Of a stretch of 64,000 nucleotides of DNA, positions 25,316 through 33,298 are shown in pieces (the first letter of the stretch is position 1; every line of letters begins with the position of its first letter). Both the position numbers and the translations under genes were made by a program. This stretch comes from Physcousia sp015060555 (GTDB lineage: Bacteria; Bacteroidota; Bacteroidia; Bacteroidales; Bacteroidaceae), in contig SUYG01000014.1 in NCBI GenBank assembly GCA_015060555.1, positions 1-64,000 on the forward strand. The letters run 5' to 3'. The notes below the pieces were generated by a model. That model ran no database searches, was not told the origin of the DNA, and saw nothing but the letters and a program-made list of their open reading frames with translations.

Positions 25316-26125
25316 TTACTTCCGGATGGTGACACGCTTGATGAAGACGTTGCGGCGAGGGTGTTCCTTGGCATCCACGGGTGTGCGGCCGATGCGCAGC
25401 GCTATGGGCATCCCGTCGATGACTTCGCCGAAAATCGTGTATTCACCGTCGAGATGCGGCGCCCCACCCACGCGGGCATAGCTCTGGCGCTGTACATTGT
25501 TGAAGGGGCGTGGCGGGTTCTTGGCCAGAGTCTCTTCGGCCTCTACCTGAAGACGGTTCATCAGTTCCTGATGGGCGGCGTGGTCTGTCGTCTTCAGCGT
25601 GGCGAGTTCTTCGGCGTGGTCATGCTGCAACTGCTCGAAGCGTGCTGCCACCTTCCCCTCATACAGCAGTGCCTGCAGCTCCGAGAGTTCTGCCGAACTG
25701 TATTTCTTTCCTGTTACGATGTACCATTGCAGTGCGCTGGAACGTCGGTCGGGATTGATGCTGTCAGGTTCGCGGGCAGCGGCGAGGACGCCCTGCCGGT
25801 GAAAATAGCGTGGGTAGTGAATCTCTGCTGGCAGCGACTGCTCCGCAGCCATCGTCTCGTCTGCACCCGCCTGGATGACCATGTCTGGGACGATGCGGTT
25901 GAAGGGGCGGTTGTCGTAGGCATGAGCCTCTACGTTGCGGATGAAATTGTCGCGGTGCTGGGGCGTGTCGTCGTAGAGGCGCACGACGATGTCGCCCTCC
26001 GACGTCTCGATGAGAACCTCCGTTCCGCCTTCTCCCTTGCTCTTCCCCGAGCAAGAAGCGATGAGCGCCATCATGCCGAAGGCCACTGCTGCGCCCACTC
26101 CTTTCCACGATCTCCAGTTTCTCAT
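25316..26125 (-). CDS. Cyclophilin-type peptidyl-prolyl isomerase lipoprotein
   Basis: A 269-residue lipoprotein (lipobox LIASCSG) acting in protein folding in the periplasm. EVLIETSEGDIVVRLYDDTP opens the cyclophilin domain, with NRPFNRIVPDMVIQAG and DGEYTIFGEVIDGM later. A charged helical insert of about 80 residues (SSAELSELQALLYEGK to NRLQVEAEETL) sits inside the domain, as in other Bacteroidetes members. A dispersed hairpin element lies in its leader (26141-26179). Confidence 0.92.
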   Translation of the reverse strand: MRNWRSWKGVGAAVAFGMMALIASCSGKSKGEGGTEVLIETSEGDIVVRLYDDTPQHRDNFIRNVEAHAYDNRPFNRIVPDMVIQAGADETMAAEQSLPAEIHYPRYFHRQGVLAAAREPDSINPDRRSSALQWYIVTGKKYSSAELSELQALLYEGKVAARFEQLQHDHAEELATLKTTDHAAHQELMNRLQVEAEETLAKNPPRPFNNVQRQSYARVGGAPHLDGEYTIFGEVIDGMPIALRIGRTPVDAKEHPRRNVFIKRVTIRK

Positions 26126-26140
26126 ATCTTTTCTGTTCTT

Positions 26141-26179
26141 AAAAAAAACTTTTGCGGAAAACCCTACGAACCCTCCGCA
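26141..26179 (-). repeat. Dispersed TGCGGA hairpin element, copy 1
   Basis: On the minus strand TGCGGAGGGTTCGTAGGG then TTTTCCGCAAAAG and a run of T. The TGCGGA/TCCGCA stem followed by T looks like an intrinsic terminator. Here it lies between promoter and start codon. Other copies: 30436-30474, 32956-32993, 34902-34939. Confidence 0.85.
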
Positions 26180-26197
26180 GGATAACCTTTAACGCTG

Positions 26198-26229
26198 CAA
26201 ATATACGCCTTCTTCTGTATTCCGCCAAA
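26198..26229 (-). promoter_or_regulatory. Bacteroidetes-type promoter for the cyclophilin gene
   Basis: TATATTTG (26198-26205) and TTTG (26226-26229) with a 20-base gap, both exact on the minus strand. The leader of about 66 bases contains the terminator-like hairpin. Confidence 0.75.
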
Positions 26230-26337
26230 AAAGAATCCCTGTTTTTATGCCCTCGTCCCCAAATTGCGCTAATACGTGCCTTCTCAGGTTGCATAAAGAG
26301 GTGAAAAAGATGTGGTAAGTGAAAAAATCTTTCCTTT

Positions 26338-26371
26338 TTTGTGTACCATTCAACAAATAACTGTACCTTTG
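26338..26371 (+). promoter_or_regulatory. Promoter for the GH30-like gene
   Basis: TTTG (26338-26341) and TACCTTTG (26364-26371), gap 22 bases, with ATG 22 bases further on. Confidence 0.6.
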
Positions 26372-26393
26372 CCAGCGAAAATGTATTGATGCT

Positions 26394-28850
26394 ATGATAA
26401 AGAGAATTGCTTTTGTAATCGCCTGGATGCTCGGGATGACAGCCCTGGCGCAGACGGAGTTCACGACGCCCACTACGGTGTACTTGATGCACAGCAGCGG
26501 CCACCATCTGAAGATGGCCAGCGACTATGGCGGGCAGTTGGAGACGGCAACGGCCTCCAATCCCCAGAAGATGACCATCGAGCCGGACGGCAGCGGCAAC
26601 TATTATATTAAGGAGCCGACGGGGCGCTATCTCTCGAAGCTGAATTCGTGGAATACGTCCTTCGTCACCAGCGCCTCCGGCGACGATGCCCGCTTCATGA
26701 TAGAACCGGTGTCGGGGGCGTACGTCCGCATCCGCTGCAAGGGCAACGACAGGTATCTGGGCACGGACGCCAACGATGCCGGCGCCAAGGTCTTCTCCGA
26801 CAAGAACGGCTCGGATGTCAAGCACTACTGGTTCTTCAGCGACAAACCCGACGGCAAGGTGCCCACAGACACCCTCTCCTACACCGTGTTCCCCTCGGTC
26901 GTCAGGCAGCACTTCTACGGTTGGGGCGTCTCGCTCTGCTGGTGGGCTGGCCAGTGTGGCAAGTGGACCGACAGGAAGATCGATGAGATCGTGACATGGC
27001 TGACAAGTCCTACGGGCTTGAACTACCAATATTTCCGTTATAATATAGGTGGCGGCGACGACCCTGAGAACAGGAACTGCACGCCCCACCACATGGGCAG
27101 CGGCAAGGGGCTGCGTGCCGAGATGGAGGGCTTCAAGGACTTCACGGGCGACGAATACCATTGGGATCGCGACGAGGCGCAGCGCAAAATCATGCTCAAG
27201 ATTCGCGAGAAACGTCCCGACGCCGTCTTCGAGGCCTTCAGCAATTCATGCCCCTACTACATGACCTACAGCGGCTGCGTGAGCGGCAACGCCGATGGCG
27301 GCAAGGACAACCTCAAGCCTGAGTACTACGAGGAGTTCGCTCATTACCTGGTAGATGTCTGCAAGCATTACAAGGACGAATACGGCATCGAGTTCACGAC
27401 GCTGGAGCCCTTCAACGAGTCGGTGACCAACTTCTGGTTTGCCAACGGTCCGCAGGAGGGTTGCCACTTCGACTATGCCTCGCAGGTGAACTTCATCAAG
27501 GTGCTCAAGCCCATCCTCGATGCCTCGGGCCTTTCTACCGTCATCTCAGCTTCCGACGAGACCAACGTGGGCCTGGCCGTCAACGGCTACAAGGCCTTCA
27601 AGCAGGGCGGCGTGCTTTCGAAGATTGGACAATGGAACACGCACACCTACTCCGGCAGCAATGCCGACCGTGTACACATGGCTTTCCTGGCTCATCAGGA
27701 CGATATGCCGCTGTGGATGAGCGAAGTGGGAGCCGGCGGCAACGGCATCGGCGGCAACCTGAGCCTGGCCCAGAAGCTGTTCGACGACATGCGCTACCTG
27801 CAGCCTGAGACGTGGATCGACTGGCAGTACATGGAAGAGGCCAACGACCAGTGGTGCACCATCCGCGGCAGTTTTAAGGATCAGACCTACGCGAAGGTGA
27901 AGAACTTCTACGTGCGCCAGCAATGCTCACGTTTCATCAAGTACGGATACGACATCGTAGCCTCCCTCAACGACCAGTCGCTGGCTGCCGTGAACGAGGC
28001 ACGGGACACGCTTGTGCTCGTGCTGCTCAACGAGGGCGGCCTGACCTACCATGACATCGACCTTTCCGGCTTCGCAGGCCTCCCCGCCGCCAGCGCTGTC
28101 AAGGCCTACCGCACCTCCGCGGAAGAGAGCCTGAAGAGTGTTAGGGATTTCAAGATCAATGACTCAACGCTGTTCGTGAAGCTGCCGGCACAGAGCATCA
28201 CCACGCTTGTGGTGCCGGTCGGAGGTGTGACGACAGACCCCCAGATTGTGGATGGCGAGGAGTACATCATCGTGCCGCGACATAATCTGACCTGTGCGCT
28301 GACCGCCTCTGCGGACGGGAAGGTGACCATCGAGGGGAACACCTACGGCGACAACCAGCGCTGGAAGGCCATCGCAAAAGGCAACGGCTTTATTCTCGAA
28401 AACGCTTGCGGGCAGCGGCTGACATCGTTCCGCTCGTCGAGTTCCTCGAAGCTGGCAGCACAGACCACCACGTCCGGCGAGCAGCAGTTCTCCATCAATG
28501 CCATCGACCTTCCCTACTACAAGATTTCGCCCTCACGCTACAGCAGCTATGCCTTCGACGTGAGCAATGCCAGCAGCAGCGCCGGTGCCACCGTCTGTAC
28601 GTGGCAGTACACCGCCGACACCGACACGCCCACGCATCGCCACTGGATGTTCTGCCCGCTGCGCAACACAGGCGAAGACACCGGCATCCATCAGCTCGCC
28701 GGCTCCTCGCCCCGTCCCACGTCCCCGCTCTCAGGCGATGTCTATGACCTTACCGGCCGCCGAGTCCTCAGCGGCGCCGCCAGCGGCCGCGCCCTCCAGC
28801 AGCTGCCCCACGGCATCTACATCATCAACGGCAAGAAGTTCCAGCGCTGA
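26394..28850 (+). CDS. GH30-like glycoside hydrolase with lectin-type domain and T9SS sorting tail
   Basis: An 818-residue exported enzyme. Signal peptide MIKRIAFVIAWMLGMTALAQ. An N-terminal beta domain (about 25-150) precedes a GH30-type barrel: FYGWGVSLCWWAGQCGKW, FRYNIGGGDDPEN, acid/base candidate E342 in EPFNESVTNFWF and nucleophile candidate E444 in PLWMSEVGAGG. This pattern recalls endo-beta-1,6-galactanase-like members. Residues about 620-770 look like a ricin-type trefoil. The last 40 residues (VYDLTGRRVL then IYIINGKKFQR) form a T9SS type A sorting domain, so the protein should be exported by the nearby T9SS. Exact substrate not certain. Confidence 0.85.
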   Translation: MIKRIAFVIAWMLGMTALAQTEFTTPTTVYLMHSSGHHLKMASDYGGQLETATASNPQKMTIEPDGSGNYYIKEPTGRYLSKLNSWNTSFVTSASGDDARFMIEPVSGAYVRIRCKGNDRYLGTDANDAGAKVFSDKNGSDVKHYWFFSDKPDGKVPTDTLSYTVFPSVVRQHFYGWGVSLCWWAGQCGKWTDRKIDEIVTWLTSPTGLNYQYFRYNIGGGDDPENRNCTPHHMGSGKGLRAEMEGFKDFTGDEYHWDRDEAQRKIMLKIREKRPDAVFEAFSNSCPYYMTYSGCVSGNADGGKDNLKPEYYEEFAHYLVDVCKHYKDEYGIEFTTLEPFNESVTNFWFANGPQEGCHFDYASQVNFIKVLKPILDASGLSTVISASDETNVGLAVNGYKAFKQGGVLSKIGQWNTHTYSGSNADRVHMAFLAHQDDMPLWMSEVGAGGNGIGGNLSLAQKLFDDMRYLQPETWIDWQYMEEANDQWCTIRGSFKDQTYAKVKNFYVRQQCSRFIKYGYDIVASLNDQSLAAVNEARDTLVLVLLNEGGLTYHDIDLSGFAGLPAASAVKAYRTSAEESLKSVRDFKINDSTLFVKLPAQSITTLVVPVGGVTTDPQIVDGEEYIIVPRHNLTCALTASADGKVTIEGNTYGDNQRWKAIAKGNGFILENACGQRLTSFRSSSSSKLAAQTTTSGEQQFSINAIDLPYYKISPSRYSSYAFDVSNASSSAGATVCTWQYTADTDTPTHRHWMFCPLRNTGEDTGIHQLAGSSPRPTSPLSGDVYDLTGRRVLSGAASGRALQQLPHGIYIINGKKFQR

Positions 28851-28890
28851 TCCACGATACCATTGTATCTTGAATGGCCAAGCCATCGGT

Positions 28891-30237
28891 TCAGAACCAC
28901 GGCAGGCGAGCAAATCCGAACGTGACGGAGCCGTCGCGACGGGTCACGATGACCTTGGCGGCAAAATCGTCGGGCGTGAATTTCAGGTCGCGCATACGGA
29001 AGGTAAGCACGAGATCCCGGCCTTCCACGCGTGAGGATGTGGGAGCTGCGCCTCGGCCGTAGTCCACTTCGTGAGGTGAACCGCATCGCAAGCTGCTCAG
29101 GTCGAGGTCACGTTGGGGCTCGAAGCCTTCTTCCGCACGGATGCGCAGCGTGAGCTTGCCGGCATTGGCTTTCGTCGTGGCGGGAATCGCGAGCAACAAC
29201 CCGGGGTCGAGGGGGATGCAGATGTTCTTTGAGCTATGACGGTCGAGCGGTTTGTCGTCCCACTTAATCGTGTCGATGACGGCGAAGTTAGCCTGAACGG
29301 CACGCCCGTGTTCGTCCTGAAGGATGCGCATACGTTCGTACTTGAACCACTCCTCACGACTGCCGTCGGCATGACGTGCGATGCCCGGCATATAAGCCTC
29401 GCCATCGTCCGCTTGCCAATGGCGACCATCGGCAGAACGCAAATAATAGGCGATGCGCCCGAGCCAGTCGTTCACAATCAGGTTGTACTGCACCGAGTCG
29501 CGCCACAGCACGGGGTCCTCGAAGCGTCCGTCAACTTTCGGGTACACCGAACCGTCGGAGATCTGACGCCACGTGGACAGACCATCGTCGCTCGTCCAGA
29601 TGCCTCCGCCGCGGCACACCATCAGCCATCCGCCTTCGGGACGTCGCGCAAACGAGAGGTTCGACAGCCCTTCGATGATGGGCTTTCCCTGAGGGTCGAA
29701 CTCGAACTTACCCTTTTCCCACGGACCATCCAAGCTGCGCGAGGTGTAACGCGCATCGATGACATAGAGGACCCACGTGCCGTCGTCGGTGCGGTAGATC
29801 TCGGGGTTGTGGCCTCGGCCAACGATTTGCTGCGGACGGAAAGGACCGTGCGACGTGGGGGCCGTGGCGTGGACCACCCACGAGTTGCCCCACTCCATGT
29901 GTCCCTTCTCCGAAGCCTCTAACCAGGCGGCTACGAACAGGTGCCAGCGCCCGTCGTCACCTTTGACGATGTTACCGCCCCAGTAGCTCCAAAAGGCATC
30001 CTCAATGCCGTTATCCACCAGGCGGGGCTTCACGTAGTAAGCGCCCCAGACATCGCTGCGCAGGTCATTGCCCTGCATAGGACGGAATCGATCCATGAAA
30101 CGGGCACCAGGGATGAGGTTCACCCACTCGGCAGGACGCTGACGCTCCGTGATTTGTGCTTCGACAGGAAGCGTGAAGAGGGAAAAAAACGTGAGCATCA
30201 TTAAGCCCAACGAACGATTTAAGCATCTGCTTTTCAT
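28891..30237 (-). CDS. Secreted glycoside hydrolase, GH43-like beta-propeller
   Basis: A 448-residue secreted protein. Signal peptide ends at LPVEAQ. Repeated propeller-like segments such as WSYWGGNIVKGDDGRWHLF, GHNPEIYRTDDGTWVLYVID, LSNLSFARRPEGGWLMV and VDGRFEDPVLWRDSVQYNL suggest a five-bladed propeller with acidic catalytic residues, like GH43/GH32. A C-terminal beta domain follows. Family assignment is by pattern only and could be a newer propeller family. Convergent with the GH30-like gene, 40 bases apart. Confidence 0.7.
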   Translation of the reverse strand: MKSRCLNRSLGLMMLTFFSLFTLPVEAQITERQRPAEWVNLIPGARFMDRFRPMQGNDLRSDVWGAYYVKPRLVDNGIEDAFWSYWGGNIVKGDDGRWHLFVAAWLEASEKGHMEWGNSWVVHATAPTSHGPFRPQQIVGRGHNPEIYRTDDGTWVLYVIDARYTSRSLDGPWEKGKFEFDPQGKPIIEGLSNLSFARRPEGGWLMVCRGGGIWTSDDGLSTWRQISDGSVYPKVDGRFEDPVLWRDSVQYNLIVNDWLGRIAYYLRSADGRHWQADDGEAYMPGIARHADGSREEWFKYERMRILQDEHGRAVQANFAVIDTIKWDDKPLDRHSSKNICIPLDPGLLLAIPATTKANAGKLTLRIRAEEGFEPQRDLDLSSLRCGSPHEVDYGRGAAPTSSRVEGRDLVLTFRMRDLKFTPDDFAAKVIVTRRDGSVTFGFARLPWF

Positions 30238-30321
30238 AGGATTTAGTTGTGCAATGACAAACGGGCTGATGGCGTCTCTTTAATCGGCCTTGCCATGATT
30301 GTCTTTTTCATTTTCCTGCCG

Positions 30322-30353
30322 CAAAGGTAAGCCCTTTTCTTGTTCCCGCCAAA
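30322..30353 (-). promoter_or_regulatory. Promoter for the propeller hydrolase
   Basis: TACCTTTG (30322-30329) and TTTG (30350-30353) with a 20-base gap, exact on the minus strand. Leader of about 80 bases. The TTTGGCGGGAACAA around the -33 box is shared with the element copy at 33085-33110. Confidence 0.75.
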
Positions 30354-30474
30354 TTTTTCCCAAATTTCTTCAATCAAAAACAAATGAGGCTGTATTTTGA
30401 CACACCCTCGATGGAGTCCTTTAAACCTTGCCACGCAAAAAAACTTTTGCGGAAAACCCTACGAACCCTCCGCA
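30330..30474 (-). repeat. Dispersed TGCGGA hairpin element, copy 2 (extended)
   Basis: The core 30436-30474 gives a terminator-like hairpin and supplies the last codons and stop (EGS then TAG) of the HU-like gene. Homology with copy 3 continues through GGTTTAAAGGACTCCATCG and ATTTGTTTTTGATTG to TTTGGCGGGAACAA. A small imperfect hairpin lies at 30386-30409, where copy 3 has a different one. Confidence 0.8.
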
Positions 30475-31208
30475 GCTGCGGCTGCTGAAAGGACGTAGAT
30501 GCGGTGGCTGCCGCGGCCTGTGGCGGCGATGCCGGAGTGGGTGAGGGTGGAAGCCAGTTTCAGCTCGCGCTGGGCGGTGGTGTAGGAAAGGCCTGTGAGC
30601 TCGGCATAGTCATCGATGCGCATAAAGCGGTGAGTCCTCAGATACTGGCGGGCTGCAGCAAAGCGATTCAGGCGATTGGGAATCAGCGGTGCATAGAGCG
30701 GCACAAAGCCCGAATAGCGCGACTGCCGGAAGCTGCCTTCGCCAGACAGGCGACGGTTGACATCCTTGAAGAGTTCCTTGCTGCAGCGGAAATTGATGCG
30801 ACCCACTTCGAGGCTGCGGGCGTTGATGTCGTGATCTTTTTCGGGCGTGGCCTCTGTTGGCACGTCCTCTTGTTCTGCGCCGCTGAGCTTTTGTCCCGTT
30901 GCGCTCATCGTCACCTTCTTGTCTATCAGACCTTTCTCTTTTCCTTCCTTAGGTCGGATGCCGACGGTGAAGGTGCCGATGCCAGGCAGTGTGACGCTGC
31001 CCGTGTGCGCCAGCAGCTCTCCCAGGAAGTCGGCAATCGTGATGCACGCTTGCTGCGTCTCGCCCGGGGTGAGCGAGGAATGGGCTGTCACATAGTTCAT
31101 GAAGCTGTCGCCGGTCACGTTGCGGGTTTTCACCTTATACACCTCGCGCATCCGTCCCGACTCAGGGTCGCGCAGGTCGCGCATTTCTTGTTTGTAATAT
31201 TCCAGCAT
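30459..31208 (-). CDS. HU-like DNA-binding protein (HU-HIG type) with winged-helix tail
   Basis: A 249-residue DNA-binding protein. Residues 1-120 (MLEYYKQEMRDLRDPESGR, ACITIADFLGELL, GSVTLPGIGTFTVGI) match the Bacteroidetes HU-HIG family. The C-terminal part (FMRIDDYAELTGLSYTTAQ then RELKLAS) looks like a winged helix. The last residues AAAAAEGS run into a dispersed repeat that supplies the stop codon. ATG 31208 was chosen over 31268 because a perfect promoter (31233-31264) lies within the longer frame. Such proteins often sit near VirE-like genes in this order, as here. Confidence 0.82.
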   Translation of the reverse strand: MLEYYKQEMRDLRDPESGRMREVYKVKTRNVTGDSFMNYVTAHSSLTPGETQQACITIADFLGELLAHTGSVTLPGIGTFTVGIRPKEGKEKGLIDKKVTMSATGQKLSGAEQEDVPTEATPEKDHDINARSLEVGRINFRCSKELFKDVNRRLSGEGSFRQSRYSGFVPLYAPLIPNRLNRFAAARQYLRTHRFMRIDDYAELTGLSYTTAQRELKLASTLTHSGIAATGRGSHRIYVLSAAAAAEGS

Positions 31209-31232
31209 AGGGTAAATGTGTGATTGAAGCGG

Positions 31233-31264
31233 CAAATTTACGTAATCTTCACGAACCATACAAA
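31233..31264 (-). promoter_or_regulatory. Promoter for the HU-like gene
   Basis: TAAATTTG (31233-31240) and TTTG (31261-31264), 20-base gap, both exact on the minus strand, 25 bases before ATG 31208. Confidence 0.75.
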
Positions 31265-31290
31265 TCAAGAACGTTAAGCATAGTTAAAAA

Positions 31291-31382
31291 CGCGTTGCGA
31301 TGTGAAAACATCCCATTGCGATATTTGCAAAGCGCGTTGTGATGTGTACAAAGCGCAATGCGTGACAAGATATACATCTTGA
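31291..31382. repeat. Degenerate 21-bp repeats between the HU-like and VirE-like genes
   Basis: Four related units start near CGCGTTGCGATGTG, CCATTGCGATATTTG, CGCGTTGTGATGTG and CGCAATGCGTGAC. The palindrome CAAGATATACATCTTG follows at 31367-31382. They could be binding sites for a regulator, perhaps the HU-like protein itself. Confidence 0.5.
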
Positions 31383-31513
31383 CGTTAACACGTATGGAGC
31401 TTGATGTTGCAGGGTATTCACCCTTGGGTTGACAGGTTTTGACCGTGGAGTGGATGCGTGAAGTCCCGATGTTGTAAGTCGTTGATTCATGGTGTTTTAG
31501 TCGCGAAGCAAAA

Positions 31514-31545
31514 TTTGCAAACCGCAATTTTTTTTTGTATCTTTG
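31514..31545 (+). promoter_or_regulatory. Promoter for the VirE-like gene
   Basis: TTTG (31514-31517) and TATCTTTG (31538-31545), 20-base gap, both exact. It gives a leader of about 150 bases that holds the 23-bp repeats. Confidence 0.75.
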
Positions 31546-31581
31546 CAGCCGAATTGCCATTCATCGAGATCCAAAACTCAA

Positions 31582-31696
31582 TTATTAACCCCAACCAAAT
31601 CCCATCATCAACTTCATCCAAATCCAATCATCAACTTCGTCAAAATCCATTTATCAACTTTATTAAAACCCAATTATTAACTTTATCCAAAAAACA
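31582..31696. repeat. 23-bp tandem repeat, five units, in the VirE leader
   Basis: Units start at 31582, 31605, 31628, 31651 and 31674, for example TCATCAACTTCATCCAAATC. The array ends nine bases before the ATG, so it makes up most of the leader. Confidence 0.85.
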
Positions 31697-31705
31697 ATTT
31701 AAACT

Positions 31706-32938
31706 ATGGAGAAAATTACACAAGAGAGTCTGTTCACCATGAACAGCCGCGAGAATCGCGAACAACAACCTGAGTTGCCCGTTGAGATCTTCCTCAGCGA
31801 GCGTTACGAATTCCGCTACAACGTGCTCTCTGATAAAACAGAGGTACGCACGCGCGAGGCGCAGAGCGGTCTGCAGCCGAAAGAGGCCACTGAATGGCGA
31901 CACCTGGACAAGAAGGTGCTCAACGGCCTCGCTGTGCAGGCTCGCAAGGTGCTGCCCGATGAGAAGAACCTGAAGGGGCAGCTCTCGGACATCATCTACA
32001 GCGAAGCCACCCCCGCGTGGAATCCCATTGACCATTGGCTCGACAGCCTGCCGGCATGGGACGGCAAGGACCGCGTCAGCTACCTCTTCGGCCTCATCCC
32101 CGGCCTCACCTCCGAGCAGCGCTACTGGCTCTCCGTGTGGCTGCGCTCGACGGTGGCACATTGGCGCCAGATGGACAGCCTGCACGGCAACGAGAGTGTG
32201 CCCACGCTCATCGGCGATCAGGGTTGCGGCAAGAGCACCTTCTGCCAGCGCCTGCTGCCTGAGCATCTGCGTGAGTACTACCTTGACCACGTGAACCTCG
32301 GCAACAAGTTCGACAAGGAGATGGCGCTGACGAACAACCTCATTGTCAACCTCGATGAAATGGACCAGATCCGCGCCTCTCAGCAGGCGGAGCTGAAGCA
32401 GATGCTGTCCAAGGTGCGCGTGAATGGGCGTCCCATCTACGGGCGTGAGCAGAGCGACCGTCTCCGCTTCGCGAGCTTCGTGGCCACGACCAACAACCGC
32501 CACCCCCTACGCGACCACACAGGTTCGCGTCGTTACATCTGCATCGAGGTGCCCCATGGGCAGCTGATAGACAACGGCGTGGAGATCGACTACGAGCAAC
32601 TCTACGCCCAGGTGGTGGCAGAACTGGAGCGTGGCGAGCGCTACTGGTTCACGCCCGAGGAGACGCACGCCATCCAGTGTGCCAACCTGCGCTACCAGAG
32701 CACCCTCGACCTGGAGACAATGGTGCAGAACTGCTTCCGCATCCCTGACGATGGCGAGTTCGTGCGTCCTCTGACATCCTCGGAGATGCTGAAAATCATC
32801 GCTGAAGACTATCCTGCTGTTGAGGACACCAATAACAACAGCGTCCGCCTCGGCATCGCCCTCCAACACCTCGGCTATCAGCGTGATGAAGGCCGCAACA
32901 ACCGCACCTACTACGCAGTCCCCCTCCGGGCTGCGTAG
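31706..32938 (+). CDS. VirE-like P-loop ATPase (virulence-associated E family)
   Basis: A 410-residue cytosolic protein. Walker A in LIGDQGCGKSTFCQRLL and Walker B in LIVNLDEMDQ, followed by FASFVATTNNRHPLRDHTG and SRRYICIEV, match the VirE/primase-helicase-like family seen in mobile regions of Bacteroidales. A C-terminal domain (about 320-405) includes LTSSEMLKIIAEDYPAVE. The last residues PLRAA and the stop are encoded by a GC-rich palindrome (32919-32954). The 3' end is duplicated downstream at 34813-34939. In Bacteroides this gene often sits near an HU-HIG gene and an amidase; no amidase is seen here. Confidence 0.85.
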   Translation: MEKITQESLFTMNSRENREQQPELPVEIFLSERYEFRYNVLSDKTEVRTREAQSGLQPKEATEWRHLDKKVLNGLAVQARKVLPDEKNLKGQLSDIIYSEATPAWNPIDHWLDSLPAWDGKDRVSYLFGLIPGLTSEQRYWLSVWLRSTVAHWRQMDSLHGNESVPTLIGDQGCGKSTFCQRLLPEHLREYYLDHVNLGNKFDKEMALTNNLIVNLDEMDQIRASQQAELKQMLSKVRVNGRPIYGREQSDRLRFASFVATTNNRHPLRDHTGSRRYICIEVPHGQLIDNGVEIDYEQLYAQVVAELERGERYWFTPEETHAIQCANLRYQSTLDLETMVQNCFRIPDDGEFVRPLTSSEMLKIIAEDYPAVEDTNNNSVRLGIALQHLGYQRDEGRNNRTYYAVPLRAA

Positions 32939-32993
32939 TCCCCACGGGGGAGGGATTGCGGAGGGTTCGTAGGGTTTTCCGCAAAAGTTTTTT
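32867..32993 (+). repeat. Direct repeat, left copy (3' end of VirE-like gene plus hairpin element)
   Basis: 127 bases nearly identical to 34813-34939 (two differences seen). It covers the last 23 codons of the VirE-like gene, a GC-rich palindrome at 32919-32954 and hairpin element copy 3 (32956-32993). Confidence 0.92.
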
Positions 32994-33110
32994 TGCACGG
33001 CAAGGTTTAAAGGACTCCATCGGTACACAAATTTGTGGTTCACAAGTTTGTGTACCATTTGTTTTTGATTGCAGAAAATGAAGGAAAAGTTTGGCGGGAA
33101 CAATCATGCA
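32956..33110 (+). repeat. Dispersed TGCGGA hairpin element, copy 3 (extended)
   Basis: Terminator-like core at 32956-32993, then GGTTTAAAGGACTCCATCG as in copy 2. It is followed by a 16-bp hairpin (33022-33037 with 33041-33056, GGTACACAAATTTGTG) in the place where copy 2 has another hairpin, then ATTTGTTTTTGATTG and TTTGGCGGGAACAA. In the rest of the gene-free stretch 32939-33298 only the ATPase promoter is recognisable. Confidence 0.82.
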
Positions 33111-33258
33111 GTTCCCCGTTACTTCAGGATGCAGGCTACGAGAGCACAACTTTCCCGCTTGGTTTGGCTGACATTGGATAATCAGACGCCTTTTATTTGC
33201 TCAAACCTGCCGATTTTATAAAAAAAGTTACTATTCGGCAGAATAAGGTATATTATAT

Positions 33259-33289
33259 TTTGCCGTTTGGCATATTTCCACTACCTTCG
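33259..33289 (+). promoter_or_regulatory. Probable promoter for the AAA ATPase gene
   Basis: TTTG (33259-33262) and TACCTTCG (33282-33289, one mismatch), gap 19. It lies inside the longest frame (from 33197), so the ATG group at 33299-33310 is the likely start, with a very short leader. Confidence 0.5.
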
Positions 33290-33298
33290 CGGCAAAAT

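Noticed and set aside
26139..27161. Long minus-strand open frame across the GH30-like gene start
   Set aside because: It lies antisense to a clear enzyme gene with signal peptide and promoter, and its product is a compositional shadow with no domain.
31582..31696. CRISPR array
   Set aside because: The 23-base units follow each other without unique spacers, and no cas gene is in the window.
33197..33298. Upstream extension of the AAA ATPase
   Set aside because: The extra 34 residues cross the promoter and show no homology to the family's N-terminus.
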